A stretch of DNA of 64,000 nucleotides from Neelides folsomi (Eukaryota > Arthropoda > Collembola > Neelipleona > Neelidae), in the NCBI GenBank assembly GCA_034687125.1, contig JAQGBZ010000231.1, positions 1 through 64,000 of the forward strand, written 5' to 3'. Below are positions 1 through 14,600 of this stretch, one piece after another. The notes beneath the pieces are model-generated. The model searched no databases, was not told the DNA's origin, and saw nothing but the letters and a program-made list of their open reading frames with translations. The stretch's first letter is position 1, and every line of letters begins with the position of its first letter. A program made the position numbers and the translations under genes.

Positions 1-3000
1 TTATTGGAACCTTTAGAAACGTTTAAAATAAAATAAAAATCTGAATCTTCTCCCTTTAGATTTCTTAATCCCATATACATAGACATATTATGTTCAGTAG
101 AGTACTAATACATATTAGATAGAATATTTCACACTTTGCATACTTTATGCTTCATATGTTGTTACTGTTGTTAGTTTGCATTCCATGGTATACTGAATAT
201 GTAAAGTAAGTTACATTGAGGATGAGGAATATGAAGCTAATAAGATTTAGCAGATTTTCAATAGTAAATCTTTGAGTGAGTAGTGAATGTTCTCGTGCTT
301 TAGAAATGTAAAAGTTCACCCAAAGTGTTGTGGGAAAGATGAGTGATTTGAGGAGAATGATTCAAAGTTCGTTGTTCAACTTCGTGCTTTGGAGCTGAGG
401 AGTCGTCCTCAATAGATTGCCTGGTTGGTGCCGTTTTCCCTACTTGTGAGTTGAGGCGGCTGAGGAGCAAATCACTCTTCTTCTTCATTTTCGTATTATT
501 TTTCCACACATCCGCACGGATGGGTGAGGGAGAGAAAGCGCCATGAAAAGACGTGATCGAAAACAACGTTTGCAAATCACTAATACAACACGATACATTA
601 TCTTTTGCAGACTCCATTGTGGTAATAAAACATCTCATCCTTTCATCATCCCAAAAGTTTTTATCCGGTCAGATTGGATGAAAAAGACACACTCACACGG
701 ATGCAGAGATACAAAATGATGAACGAACTACCCATCGCTCATTCCCAACCAAATAAACGAGGTAGATTTATATGAAGTTTAAAAGGAAGGAGTTAAAGTA
801 CGAGGATTCACTTATAATCAGTCACGGATCAACTAGAAATGAGCTGGCAGAGAAAAACTCGCAACTTCTCATAATTACGCCTTCACCTTTTTCCTATCAA
901 ATAACTCAATAATGATCAAATAAAGTAATGGCAAAAACCAGAGAATTTCAAGAACTTTAATAATGTACGTAATTGGAATTTGATCTTATATGAGGTTCAA
1001 TTTAATGATGTAAAATGTCTTTCATGTGAATTTCCTTTTATATAAAAATTACTCTACGTAAATAATTAATTGATTGGAGGGGATTTAATTATCAAATTAT
1101 AAGTTGGTTATTTTCAATTCTTTTCAGTTCTTTTCTATTTTGTACTTTTACGCAATATAATAAAGGAAGAAGAATATTCATAAAGATACATTTTGGATGA
1201 AAATAATGATAAAATCTATACATAAATGCCATGCTTAATAATGACAATGACATACATTCAATTTACATAAAAGCTTCATATCATTTGATGCTTTTTCAAT
1301 GAGGTACTTGCACAGTTAAATGTATGTAATTCTGCAAGGATAACCTCCTGAATTTTGTGTACATTGAAAATCAATCGTGAAGAATATGATGTACAATATA
1401 AATATAGCTACAGATACCTAGTATACTTTATGGTACATATTTATAATATAGGGTTTGAGGTAAATAAAAGCCCAGACATCTCATTTACGCGTAAAGGAAT
1501 AAGTTAGGAAATTCTATTACTAACCTCAAACCGTTCATTGGTTCAATTCCCCGGTCTCCGCCGCCTGAGGGAATTGGCGATGATGAGCGAAGAGAATTGA
1601 AATATTCATCCCCAATTCCGCTACATTAGAAGGAAATAATGACCAATGAGAGAAATAACAGAGTCATATAGGCAGAGAAGTTCTCTAGTCTTAATTCATT
1701 CACAAAGGGAATTATAATTGGGCAATTTTGCGGGAGAGACATTGAGGGGATTTCGTCATGACCTCGAAGGGCCGAGATGGCTTCCAACTATAACTATTAT
1801 TATTTGGTTATTTTCTCATCTCTCACACACGAAATTCATGGGAGGGGAGTCCGAAGGAATTATGATGTTTATATTTAATAAACCAACAAACAACTCTCTT
1901 GTGTGTCTTTGAGGTTGAGGTGAATAAAATGAGTGATCTCAAATCCACCAAAGAAAAGAGAAAACTTGGACAAACATATTTGCAAAATGAAATTTTTATA
2001 TTTTAGCAAAAACACATTTGGGTCTTCCCTATACATTAAACTTTAACTCTATATTCATGTTCATGTATTTACCTTTATTATGTGCAATACTCATATGTTC
2101 ATATTCATCCTACTTTTTGAGGGCACTTGAGTGTTTTTAAAGTGTAGTAGCAAAACCAACATTGACCAAGTTTTCAAATTATTTATTTACATTCCAATTT
2201 ATGCGAATGCATTTACTCTTATATTATTTGCCTTATTTTATCCGCTTTTGAATCATTGTTATTCTCATAAATTTTATATTTCAGAGTCTCAATTTCAATG
2301 TACGATAAACAAACACCGTTCGAGTACTACTGATATTTACAAATAATTCTAGACAGAAGATTTACATAATATTTACAGTGTTTGTATTGTACAGATATTT
2401 AAAAAAATCATTAAAAATCTTAAGTAATTAGTAAAATGGAATGCTGCATGAATATTTACTTTTATACAAATTGAATATTGAAAATTTTAAAAAAGTCTCT
2501 TTTTAGCTAACTGTTGGGTTTTTTAAGTGTGGTGAACTGTGGTTGAGTGTTTTAAGCTCATGTTACAGGTTTTTAAGTTGTAATGGTCAGAAGGCGGAGA
2601 GATTTTTCACCTCATTGGAACAGTACGGGGTCCTTTAAAAGGTAAGATTTAGATTTAATAAGCCATTGAAATGAAAAGGCGATGATGGGGATGAGAGGCG
2701 GATGAAAAAGCCCCTCCACGTCGTCGCTCATCACCTCTCAAAATCTCATCTTCATCTTCTTCCTCTTCCAGCCTTCAATGGCTCAGGAGAGAAACATAAA
2801 AGGAAACATCCTTTTCCCTTTTTTATCCCCAATCAAAGTCAAAGAACTGAACGAAGCCTCGAGCGGAAAATTAGACCATTTGAATCTACTCTGAGAGTTT
2901 ATATTTGAAAACACCTACACAAACAATAAGACGAGAAAAAATCCCGCATCATGCAATAGGTCAAATGCAAACCGTTTAAATAAACCGTTCCAGACACACA

Positions 3001-6000
3001 CAAGTTATTATTACGTTTTACACTATGAGCACATTTAACCATTGCAACTATGCAAAATTGCATAAAAGGCAAGGGAAATAATCTGAGGAAGAATTCACGA
3101 GATTTTATAACTTCGCCCTTAAACCGTAACTTTGCAAAGAGTTGTGAGAAAGAAACAACAGCCTTTAAAATGGTAACGATTAATCTCTCTGTGAATCTTT
3201 TAATTGTTATATAAGTAAATGAATCAAACATGTATTTAACGTTGTATTTAAATTAGTTTCCCATAAGACGAACAAATAACATACAAATAACTGCATCAGA
3301 TTGAAAAGATTTCCATCTCAAAAAACTTTTTTAACTATTTGTTTCAGTATCGTATCAAGCCATATTTTTATTATTTATTATTATTTTATTAGGCTTTTTA
3401 GTGATATTGTAAATATATTTGATTAGCCTTTATTGTAGAGTTTAATTCAATTTGGTTAATCATAAACCAAATGCCAATGGTCTGACTAACGAAGCACTGA
3501 CTTTTGACCTTTAAAAAGATTGAGAAATAATAAATGTGCTCTACATAGGCAATATAGCCACTTTATGAATCTCCAACTTTATTTCCGGATTCCATTTTCA
3601 TATTCAAAGAGATAGGAATTTCAGGAGTGATCAAAGGTAAGTAAAAGGTTGGGAAATACATTAGAAGCGGAGATGGGAGAAATAATGAGAAGGGAGCAAA
3701 AAGAAAAGCGCATGTTGCTCTTTTATGTGGTCCTTTAACAAAGCTATGGTTTTGGTATAGGGATTGATAATAATGTTTGATCTCCAGGAAATGCTGTGAG
3801 TCGTAGAAGAATCTTTGATGAACTTCATTAGTGGAGAAGACTAATGTGAGAAAACATGTTACATAAGAGAAGGAAAAAGAAACACGAACACACCGCATAC
3901 CGCAATGAACTTTAGAAAAATTCTGGGAACGATAAGTCTCAAAGATAATAACTTTATAAATATAAAGTTAAACGTCTCCATTTCTCCATTGTCATTAAAA
4001 GATAAAACATCTTAATGATGTCAATATAAGAATATGAACCGAACACAGTACTGATGTTTTCCTTTGTGTTGGTGATAGCTTGGATATTTTTTAATACTAA
4101 CGGGGACCAATTTAATAAAGCCATTAAGGAAATAAATTAAATTAAATTTGTTTGATATGAAAAATTGTTCAAATTCCCTACCGGGCGTTAAAAAATTGAG
4201 ATGAGCACTTTGAGACGGAAAAATGTAATTTTTCATCCTTGGCTCTTACTAATCTTGGATTTTGAGTGTCTTGAGGGAATACATTAAATATTTCTTTATC
4301 CGATCATGCCTTCTATATATTTTATTTTAATATATAAGTTTCATATTTCACTACGCAGTATATTTAATGTACTTGTTATGAATCGATTTTTTATGCTACG
4401 ATTTGTTACAAAAAGCTGTTACAATAATCTGTTCATGTAAATTGTATACTTTCAATGTTAAATCTAATACTAAACTTATTGTCCTGCATTTAACTCAAGT
4501 GCCTACTGCATATTTTATACATAAGTCCATAAAATTTACGATATGGTTATATCGCCACATAATAAGAAAGGTAAACGATTAGTTTTACAAGATTTGAGAT
4601 GCTTAAGATGAATATACCAAGTTAAAAGGAAATGAAAACTTAAATGTATTAGGTTTCAGGCCATTTGGGTTCTCGGGTGTATGTAATATATACGAGTCGA
4701 TATCGGGCGTCTTTGCATCTTAAGGGGCTGCGGATTCTCGAGATCAGAATTTATAATTTTATTAAACGATGACGCCGCAGAATCAGTAAAGGATTTATTA
4801 AAAATGTCCCATTTATTTACTTCTACCGCTAGCTGTATATTTATTATTAGTAGAATTGCTATTGCGGCTATATTGGATATGGGAATTATGGGATACATAA
4901 GTTATGACATCATATGAGTTCTATTGTTAATAGACCCAATATCCAATCTATTGGGAATACAATTGATAAATCTATTTTCAGATAATCCGGACACAATGTC
5001 TAGACTGGATTAATAAATAAATATGAAATTGTTTCTTACCGTTTTTGGAGACATCGTGTCGAGGGGCGCCGTTGATTGTTGTCCCAATTCCTTCCCCTTC
5101 ATTCCAAATCTTCTATTAGTTTTGCTCATTTTGTGAAGGGTCAAAGGGGAAAATTCGCAAGAGCAAGTCGACGGGGTTAATTGGCGAATTTCATTTTTAC
5201 ATGGCACTTCTCTTTAATTTCCTTGTGTCAGCCTTGCCAAATATGGCGTGACCATAAATAATGAAAAATGATTTCTCGCAAGATAAATTGATTTTTTATT
5301 TCATTTTTCCTTCTGGTTTATTATTTAGATTGGCCGTTGACGCTAATGCGATCTGATGTGCGTAATAACGGAAATAAGTAATTGATGAAACTTTGAGGAT
5401 GATCTCAGTATTAGGAAAGTTTAGAAATTTTTCGTATTGATTCTGAAGGAACTGATGTCACACTTAGAAATAATTCAACTCTGAATCTGCCACCATCCTA
5501 CTTGACCTATTAAAATTGGCGATAATGGAAGTACGTATTAATATATCGCATATTTAGTGCTAACATTAACATTAAGTAAAGTCCAATTACAAACTATTAC
5601 TTATTAATTTGAATGCACTACAGTATGCATAAATAATACACTTACTCTTGATAATTTTAATTAATTTACTTTATTGTATGAAATTAAACTAATTCAGTCT
5701 AACATTAATTACTTATTATAGAAATTCGTACAAAATTTATTTAACTTACCTTACAAAGTAATAAATTAATTATTGATCATAATGCAATTAGATATGAGAG
5801 AAAACTCACAAATTAAAATCCAAACCAATAGCTTTCAAGTAACTTCCACCTTAATTTGAAGGAAATTGGATGAAAAGGACAGAATTTGGCAATTAGAGAT
5901 ATAAATTTATATGTTATAATTTATATGTTCAAATAAAGTACATATTTTTCTTTCCCTTTAAAAACCTAATATGATTAAATACATTGATAAATTGTAGAAG

Positions 6001-9000
6001 TATAAGAAAAGTTTAATTATTTTGACTTCCTATAAACCACATTTAATAATTATTAAGTATGAAGGTATTTTATACCTTATTTTATATTACGAGTTATAAG
6101 TTAATTAGGCTGAAAATTGGGAGCAAATTAACATTTGGTTCAATCAATCTTCTTGGTTCAATCTAATTATAAATTATATGGGGTTAGATTTCAATTCCGC
6201 AACATGTAATCGATCTCAATGTAACATAAATACATGGAAAAGTGTTTTGCAATATTTATTGCAAAATTTCAATGATATTTATTAAATTACTTAAATCTCA
6301 GATTTTTGAGTTGAAAATAGTAAACACAAGTAGACACTTTGGGTGAAGTTAATTAAAAGTGAACTAAATTAAATATGAATTCAAGGATAGATTTTTTAAG
6401 TTTAAAAGGAATTCTCTCAAATTGTCAAAAGAATTAGAGAGACAAAAAGCTTTAAAGCTATTGACCTTTTCTTTCATCAATTAAGTGCAGAACTCTGATT
6501 TAACCCAAAGATTCTTTGTTGATTTCAGAGAAATGCGTCATTGGCATCTTCAGGTCGCAAAAAGTCTTCTCATTCCATTGGATCTTGTGAAAAGAGAAAT
6601 CATGACTTTTGAATTAAATCGACCCAAATTGTTTTAAACCATATCATCATTTTGGGAAATGTATGATTTGAGAGGACATTATGTCATTTGTTTGGTCATT
6701 GTTTTTCTTAACTCCCATTGTTGTTCCACTGAACATGAACGTTGATACGTTTCAAGAGGTTTTTTGACAAAGGATTTGTTTTATTCTTCTTTTAACAAGG
6801 AATTTAGTTCAAATAGACCATCATACAAACACAATCGTCAAACTGTAATGTACAGATGATTTTACACAATGAGCGGTTTAAAGTGCTTAAATGCATACTT
6901 CTGTGACGAAAGGAGTGAAAATGAAATGTTCGATTATGAAAAGTCTCATAATAACCATTAAGTGGAAGCTTTTACTTCTTTGACGAAATTTTCATTGTCT
7001 TCTTTTGAAAAATAAACAGAAAATCTGCAAAGTCATTGGGCGGGAGATGACAAGATAAGCATAAACAGTTGTCTTTTAAAACCACTTTAAAACTATTCTT
7101 GACCAGCTTTGTTTTTAAACAATTAAGAAATCTTACCAAATATTTTTCACCAAAGACGCTTGCTTAATTATTAAAAGGATTTTCTCTTTAGTTAAGTAAT
7201 TTTATTCTTGTTACTTCAAATAGAAATAATTTGAAGCTCTGATTGTTTAATTGTTATTAATAATACAATACTGATAGTTATTACAATCTAACCCTAAATT
7301 ATAAACTATTCAAGTCATTGAATATCATTGAAATAATCTTTTACATAATACCTACTTATTGTTAGTTATTAAATTTTTAGAGAACAATTGAGCATAAAAA
7401 AGGATATGCCAATTTAGTAATTGTTTAACCCTAGCACGAGTATTTGATAAAAGATACCAAGTGATTTTTAATACTCTAAATCCCATCAAGATCAGGCTAA
7501 GCTTCATGAACTTCATTTCTCATTCAGTTTTGGTGAAATTTGAGAGTTGAGAAAAGTTTAATTCATTCTTGCTCAAAATCATCTTGTGGATCTAGTCAAA
7601 TATGAACATGGTACAATAATTGATAAGAATCCAATCTGATGAGATTTGAACGAATAATACAATTAGAAATTACTACAATATTTATCAGCGTAAAACTTCG
7701 CAGCTTGAACCTTTGAACTTTATTGAGCCAGTAACTCACAGTACAGTGAAAATAGCCATAATTGAAAAGGTCTAACAACTTCACTTGCGGAAGAACTTTG
7801 GATAAAATTCAATTTTATTAAATGAGGAATGTGTGAGATAATGTTTGTTGAAGGGCGTTGTGAAGTGTCTCAATAATAATGTGCACACATGATGATAATT
7901 ATAAGGTCCATGGTCTTTATAAATTATTAGATAATCTCAAGAGAAATATCCCCTACCTGAATGTTATTTCTATATGTTATTTTCTATGTTATTCTACGTA
8001 AGAGAAGAATGCAAAATGTATCCTGTGTTATACAATAACTGCTACCTTTAATCCTTTAATTTGAGTGTTAGGTGTTAGATGTGATGCATGATGGATGTTT
8101 GTATAAGGTTAATAGTGCGACGAGTAATTTTGGTAATTTATCTTGGGACCTGTGAGAGTGTAAAATAAACAATGGTTGACTCCAGTCACTTTTCAACCAC
8201 CGGCGAAAGCTGTTGTTCTCATTAAATAAATAGAAGCCTTTAATTGATTTATAAATTTAAATTATTATCAAACTTTTACTCATTATAGTAGATGTGTTCT
8301 ATTTAAGTGATTTTAAGCTTATTTATTTTAATTATTTGATAGTGACGTTTCAATACAATTTTTAACATTTTTGTCATGCGATGGAGTGTGCAATCAAATA
8401 GAAAATTACAGGCCATTATTTAAAAACATGTGGATAACGATTATTCATAGGATCCTGACACATTTTTAAAATCTGTAGAGTCAGAATAATTCGAAGCCTC
8501 AACCTGTTTTTCCATGCCATAAAATTAAAGGCATAGGGAAATCATAAAATTCGCACTTGTCAAGTTTATCTTTCAAGCAGTTTGGTATTGCACATACCAA
8601 TATCAACACTGCTACCAAGATCATTCCTTTTCATATTTAAATTGTATGTTATATGTGCTATAATATTAACGTATTGTATGTTTATTAAAATTAAAGGTAA
8701 AATACTAAAAATAACTTTTAGCTAACTGCGTTGAAATCCACTGAAAAAGTCTGAGTTTTATAATTTATCGTGAGTCTTGTTCTTGTGCGAGTGCGAGTGA
8801 AAAGTTTTGAGTCTAATGATATTGACCATTGGATTATAAATTAAAAAAGAAAACGAAGAATCTTGGATCAAACAATCGTAAGTTTCACTTTTGAGATTTC
8901 GTAAATATCTATCATTCAGTTTGAGCAGTTTGAGCATTGAGATGAAATTGAGATTTGGAGTCTGGTTAGATCATATTTACATTCCTCTTCAACAAGTTAG

Positions 9001-10340
9001 ATGAAAATGGGATAGAAATCATAAATTGCATTAAAGTTCAATAATCACACAATCTTTGAACTGATCATGTTTCCTCCATCACACGTGAACATAAATATTT
9101 ACGATTGGTTAAGAAAAATAATAAACCCAAGAGAAATCAAATTATTTTTTGATTTGATCGAAATAATAAATTATATTATTTTGTTGATCAGTATATTTAT
9201 TTATTTATTAAAAAAGAAATAACAATCCATTAATTCTTCAGTTTCATCCTAATTGAAGATAAACTATAATACAAAAGATAGGGTCATTGTCTTTTACTTA
9301 AATAAATATAAGAGGGCTTTTGCCCATTGATTTTCTTTCTCCTAGTTTTTTAACTTTAAAGGTCCATTTAAAAAATCATCTTGATTACGTGAGATTATTG
9401 TACTTATTATTCCAAAGCGTTGTTTGTTCTTAAACGATTCAATGGGTAGAATGAGAAATCACCAAAGCCGGGATTCGATTTCTCTCCCAAATTACCCGAC
9501 TCCCGAACCGAGCCCCTATCTATTGTAAATATTTCTACTACGCATTGCACATGCAATGCGCTATGCAATGAACGTGAGACCAATGCGAATGTGCATGTAT
9601 TGAAGTTCCCATCCTTTCCATATTACGTAAAAGCTCCCTAAATTTCATGATGAACCGACATTGCCATCTATCCTGAAGCCTTCGGGGATGTTGCGAAAAA
9701 TCAATTAAATATAAATTGCCAATGTAGGAGAACGTGATTAAATTCGCAAATATAATCTTGACTCTGTCAAGGAATAGAACTTTTATAATTATTGATTGAA
9801 TACTTGAATGGATATGTGTTTCCTATAGGCAAATCAAAGTTTTATTTTATAAGACATCTGATTTATCTTTCTTTAAAAACAACACCTGAAGATTTAAAAT
9901 TTTACTTTAACTAAATATTATTTTATATTAATTACATTGACCAAAGTTCCTTTAATTCGGGCAATTTATTGATCTCAACAAAATCTCTACAACTCACTTG
10001 CAAGTTTTAACTAATTAACTCGAGCCATTATAACCGTTCCTTACTTTTAAGTTATATCTCCCATAATAAAAACATTTCATTTTTGTCAATTAATTATAAT
10101 TTAGCTATTTTTATCTTTAATTGGGAGTTTATTACTGTTCTTTTCAATAAAAGGGGTGATCGAATTGATTTGATCTAGTCAATTCTTGTCATGTGTCCAT
10201 TTTAGGAAAAATAATTTATAGTTTTATTGAAATTCTTCATATAAAGGTAAATTTGGTTATTATAATTAATTAAATAACTTAATTAGTGAGTTAACGTTTT
10301 ATATGTATAACAATTACAAGCTCGTGTTTTTCTTTTAGAT
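1..10340. other. AT-rich intergenic stretch, no supported gene
   Basis: Mostly AT-rich DNA with no recognisable protein domain and no set of exons that chain together. Several GC-richer islands break it up (about 380-560, 1540-1770, 2640-2800, 5040-5200, 9420-9660). The one near 5040-5207 (minus) has a 56-codon open frame ending in a good donor (ACG|GTAAGA), but I could not find a partner exon. The islands could be enhancers, untranslated exons or small unknown genes; nothing in the sequence decides this. A short palindrome at 9541-9560 is listed separately. Confidence 0.5.
9541..9560. repeat. 20-bp near-perfect palindrome
   Basis: Two 9-base arms, CGCATTGCA and TGCAATGCG, are exact inverted repeats around a 2-base centre. 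The arms contain ATTGCA/TGCAAT cores that resemble C/EBP half sites; more ATGCAAT-like words follow just downstream. It may be a dimeric transcription-factor site, but no gene start is close enough to assign it to. Confidence 0.5.
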
Positions 10341-11465
10341 ATGAAAATGAAGTTTCCTCTCGTCTTTGGAGTATTTGCGACTTTGCTCCTCATTAGCATT
10401 GTTGAGGGGTCGGGAGAAATTGACGTGGAAGCTGAGATACAAAATTTGTCAAAACATTTAGAAAATTTTGAAAAACCATCTCCAGAAGTTCTCGACAGCT
10501 TCTTCGAACAAATTGCAAATCAATGCCAAAATAACAAAACAATTGATCAGTCCACTCTCGTAAGTTTTACCTACAAATACTCATTATATTTTTACCAAAT
10601 GGAATTAACTTGTTTGTTGAAAATACATAAGCACATGAAAATGATTGATTTTGTTTTTAAAAGGTTCGAATGAGCGAATGTATGGCAAAACAGTTCAACG
10701 ACTCTTCAAACCTTGTGAATGAAATCCAAGGGTCAGTTTCTGAAGGGACACTGGATCAAGTTTTCCGTGACATGTGTTTGAAATGGCCAAAACTTAAAAC
10801 ATGTCTGTCGGAACTCTTCGTCATCATTGACGAATGCTGGAACAAAGGGACACAAGTGAACAAGGCTTTAGATTCAATGGTCGACTTCTTCTGCGGAGTT
10901 GACAATAACGGAGAGAGGATTGCATGTAAGTAAATTTAACTTGACGAATTTAACTTTAGTTAATGTATAAAATAACTTTACATTAATTAATATTTAAACT
11001 TAAATTACTTTCTTTTTATTAATAGTGTTCATAGCAGAAGGAGGTTTAAAATGCCTTGAAACTCAAGGAGATGAGTTAAAGGCATGCATTGAAGCCCAAA
11101 ATCCTGAAGATGCCCAGGAAGATCTCTGCTCGTAAGTTATCATTTAAAAAATAAAAATAAAGCATTCATAATTGTAGAATTCGTGTGTTATCTTTTAATT
11201 AAAGCTGTTATCTTTTCATCATTATTTATTTTACACTTGTTTAATTAGGAGCATCATCCAATTGGACAAATGCGCATATGATAAACTTCGAAAATGCGAA
11301 GATTCCACTCCAGAAAATCTTGTCACTTCAATGCTTCGACAAGTTGGAAAAGCTGTTGATTGTCCAATACGCGAACACTACAAGGCATCGGAGACGGCAG
11401 GTGCTTGGAGAATCGATGCTTCAATTGCCGCTCTCGCAATCCAAGCTGTTCTCATTTTCATTTAA
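10341..11465 (+). CDS. 27-kDa haemolymph glycoprotein family (DUF1397) secreted protein
   Basis: Four exons: 10341-10559, 10664-10925, 11026-11131 and 11249-11465, giving 267 residues. Residues 1-22 form a signal peptide ending near VEGSGE. The body carries many spaced cysteines and the family hallmark around the exon 2/3 join, reading ERIALFIAEGG followed by KCL, close to insect 27-kDa haemolymph glycoproteins as I know them. These are abundant secreted proteins of haemolymph and other fluids with no settled biochemical role. N-glycosylation sequons are visible early (NKT, NDS). The last roughly 20 residues are hydrophobic (AALAIQAVLIFI), unlike a typical soluble member, and could be a GPI-anchor signal; that is inference. 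An intron acceptor (TCTTTTAG) ends 2 bases before the ATG, so a 5' untranslated exon must lie upstream. AATAAA follows at 11595-11600. Confidence 0.85.
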
Positions 11466-11594
11466 TCGAACTTTTATCGATATCGACGTCCGTACAAAAT
11501 TCATGAACCTTCTGTCCCTAAACACACAACCTTTAACGATAATCAATATTGTACGATGAAATCAAGTGCTTATCTATTAGCATAATTATTATAA

Positions 11595-11600
11595 AATAAA
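11595..11600 (+). terminator. Poly(A) signal AATAAA
   Basis: AATAAA lies about 130 bases after the stop codon of the DUF1397 gene, on the same strand. Confidence 0.6.
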
Positions 11601-14600
11601 TATTTACGGAAAAATCCTTCTATTAATTATGTAAGTTTACTAATACGGAAAGTTAGTTATACTTTTATTTGAAATTGTTATTACTTTGTTTTCCTATATT
11701 TTCTCTTTAGCTATCTAAAAGTATAATATTTCAGCAACTTACTCTCTCAATTAAAATGGCTTTAGGGATACCAGATACCCGTATATTGCTATTATTTTAT
11801 TTAATATTTATACATGTTGACTGCTTTGTAAATATTACATTTAACTACATATGTAGTAGATTTAATGGTGTTTTTCTAAATAACGTTGTGATTCATATTT
11901 TATTTATGTATGTGAAATAATTATTTTGTATCATCCTATATTTGTCATTTTAGGAAGATTTCCTTTATAAATTTAAATTTGATATTGATACATAAATATT
12001 TGTAATTTTAATAACAACAATATCTAACTGTATAATAATATATCTTGCCTTACTATTCACTATAAAATTTTTATAATACACATCCTACATACTTTTAGAT
12101 ATTGTTTACGTATATTACTGAATTTCTTTGAATATTTAGTTATAGCTCTTGACTTAACTTTATTATGGATGCGTAACTACTTATTGTATTGAAATTACTA
12201 CCAATATTGTTAATTACTATATATAAATTATTTTTGTTTTGTATTCAATAATCATAAGGCAAATTTTACCTTAAATAATTGGGCGAATAATCTAATTGCA
12301 AATGTTTTACTAGAAGCTATTGTGCACTTATTCCTGTTAATAACATGTGTACTAAATTCACTTAAATATAAACATTTATAAACATTTTTTTCTTCGAGCC
12401 ACAAATTATAGAATTACTATTTACCTAATAGAAAAATAAACCAATAATATAAAATCTACTTAATAATTCAATTTTCTTGAAAAAAACTAAAAACATAAAA
12501 ACATTACATAAACATTGAATAATTATTTTCCAGATTTTAAACAAACACTTGATAATTTTAAATGCACGTTATTGTTGTGATATTGTGGGCATTGTGGCTT
12601 AAAATTTCTTCGATTCCTCCTATACCTTTTAATTCAACGATAATTATGTTTGAGTTTTGACAAATGCAATTGACCTCCGATTAAAGAAATAATAAAACTT
12701 TGAAAAAAATTTTATTGCAATGTCTAACAAGTAATTTACAAGTCATCCAAAACATACCTTTACTCAATTTAATAACAAACTCTTATGATTTTGTCATACA
12801 TTCATTGCAGCTTTAACTAAGAGATCATGTCATTTTTAAGTGAAAAATTTTAATATGGAAAGTGCCGACAATGACAATAACATTAATGATAATAATGAAG
12901 TTGAGGTTAATTGAGGGGGGCCAGGCGTATAAGAGAAATGGTAGTTATATTGTTTAAAAAAATTAATAAGGTCCTTTTTGTTTTTAATGCTCTCCCTCCT
13001 ATAATATTTATATTGTACCCTTGTTTATTTCATGGTAAAAGAAATCCTCATGTATGACTTGATCCTTTTCCACTTAATCCGAAGTTGCAGTCGTTAGTAA
13101 AGGCTTAATTCATATGATTGAAAGTTAGATTATTAAGATGGTTTGTATCTGCAGGTTCTCAGGAGATTCCTCATGTGAGGGATTGGATTTATCCAACTAA
13201 TCCAACTTTCTATCCGTCAACGACAACCTCAAAGTTCTTTTAAGTCTTTTAACATTGGTGTAATGACATGGATCATGAAAAGGGATACGAACTTGATCCA
13301 AATAAAGATAACAGCCCTCCTCTCCATTTATCTTCATTTCTCGGTTTTAATGATCCGTTTCTTAAATTCCCATGCTCTTAAATTCTTTACAATGTTATAA
13401 TAATCCTATACCTAAAGCATACTTAAGTTCATAACTAAATATATGTAAGTAAAGTACATTAAAAGCACATGTGCATGTGAACATTTAAGTGCATGTGGAA
13501 GTAATTGCAAGTAGCAAAGTTTGTAACAAGGGCCTATTACTTTGTGCATTATTAGTTCAAGATAAACTCTTTACCTGAGCGAGATTAAACTCACCGCATG
13601 CCTTGTCGATTCCTATTTAATTAATTGAGGTTCAAATTAAACCACTCGCGCACGCTTCATTTTAAACAAGAGTTTAATTATCTATTAAAAACCGTGAAAC
13701 AGGCAAGGTATGATTTTATTTGAACAAAAAATAGAACCCAGATGCTTAAACATATTAAGACGAGGAATTAGAAAAGCTTTCATATTATGACTGTAGAAAC
13801 TTTTGACAAATGATGGAAAAGAATTTCTACCAAATTCCATATAGAGAGAATTCGTAATATTCCAAACGGTAGATTTCAAATTTGGATTGAAGGGAGTTGC
13901 GTGTTGAATTGTATCTAATACAATATGAATTGTATCTAATACACTTTTGAGATGACTTAAGGACATTAAGCCATGCAATAAATTAGATACAGAAACTAAG
14001 AAAGTTTAAGATTCCCTAAATGAGATATCATAAATTCATAAACAAAGCAAATAAATTCGCGGATTCTTGGACTTGACTTACCATGCAGCTCATTATGAGC
14101 CCTCATGAAGGTGACAATGAAGATTGAGAACAAAAGAGACCAAATATCTCTTCCCTTGTACCAGGACGGATTTAGGTAAAATGATATTTTTATGACATGT
14201 TTATTTCTATATTCATACAAGTATGTACATAATAAGTATGTACATTTCACGCATATTTTGTTATTTATGCATTCTACGTCCTGTATGTTCTTATTGTGTT
14301 TCCGTTCTCGAGTTTCTTTTATCCTTAACAAGATGAAATATTTTGATTTGAATAAGTGAAATCTTTCCACGGCTCGTTGAGTCAAGTGAAGCAAAGTGTT
14401 GATTGTAAAAGCCACTGAGAGATTTCCTCCCAGCACTTTGTACCACTATTAATAATGAACAGGTGAATTTGATATGGGTCTTGAAATAAAGTGGGAGATA
14501 AAATATGAAAAACGTGTGACATTTAAGCGAACAAAGTGCAAAAAGGGAAAGACCCACAACTTACGATTCTCCCACAGATACACATTACTCTTCTTTAAAT

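Noticed and set aside
300-638. 112-codon minus-strand open frame
   Set aside because: The composition is plausible for protein, but it has no recognisable motif, no partner exon and stands alone in an AT-rich desert.
1540-1565. tRNA T-arm-like word GGTTCAATTCC (also a similar one near 9470)
   Set aside because: Flanking arms do not pair and no acceptor stem or anticodon arm is present.
5010-5207. Minus-strand frame ending in a strong donor at 5040
   Set aside because: No downstream exon in phase could be found, so it may be only a GC island with a chance donor.
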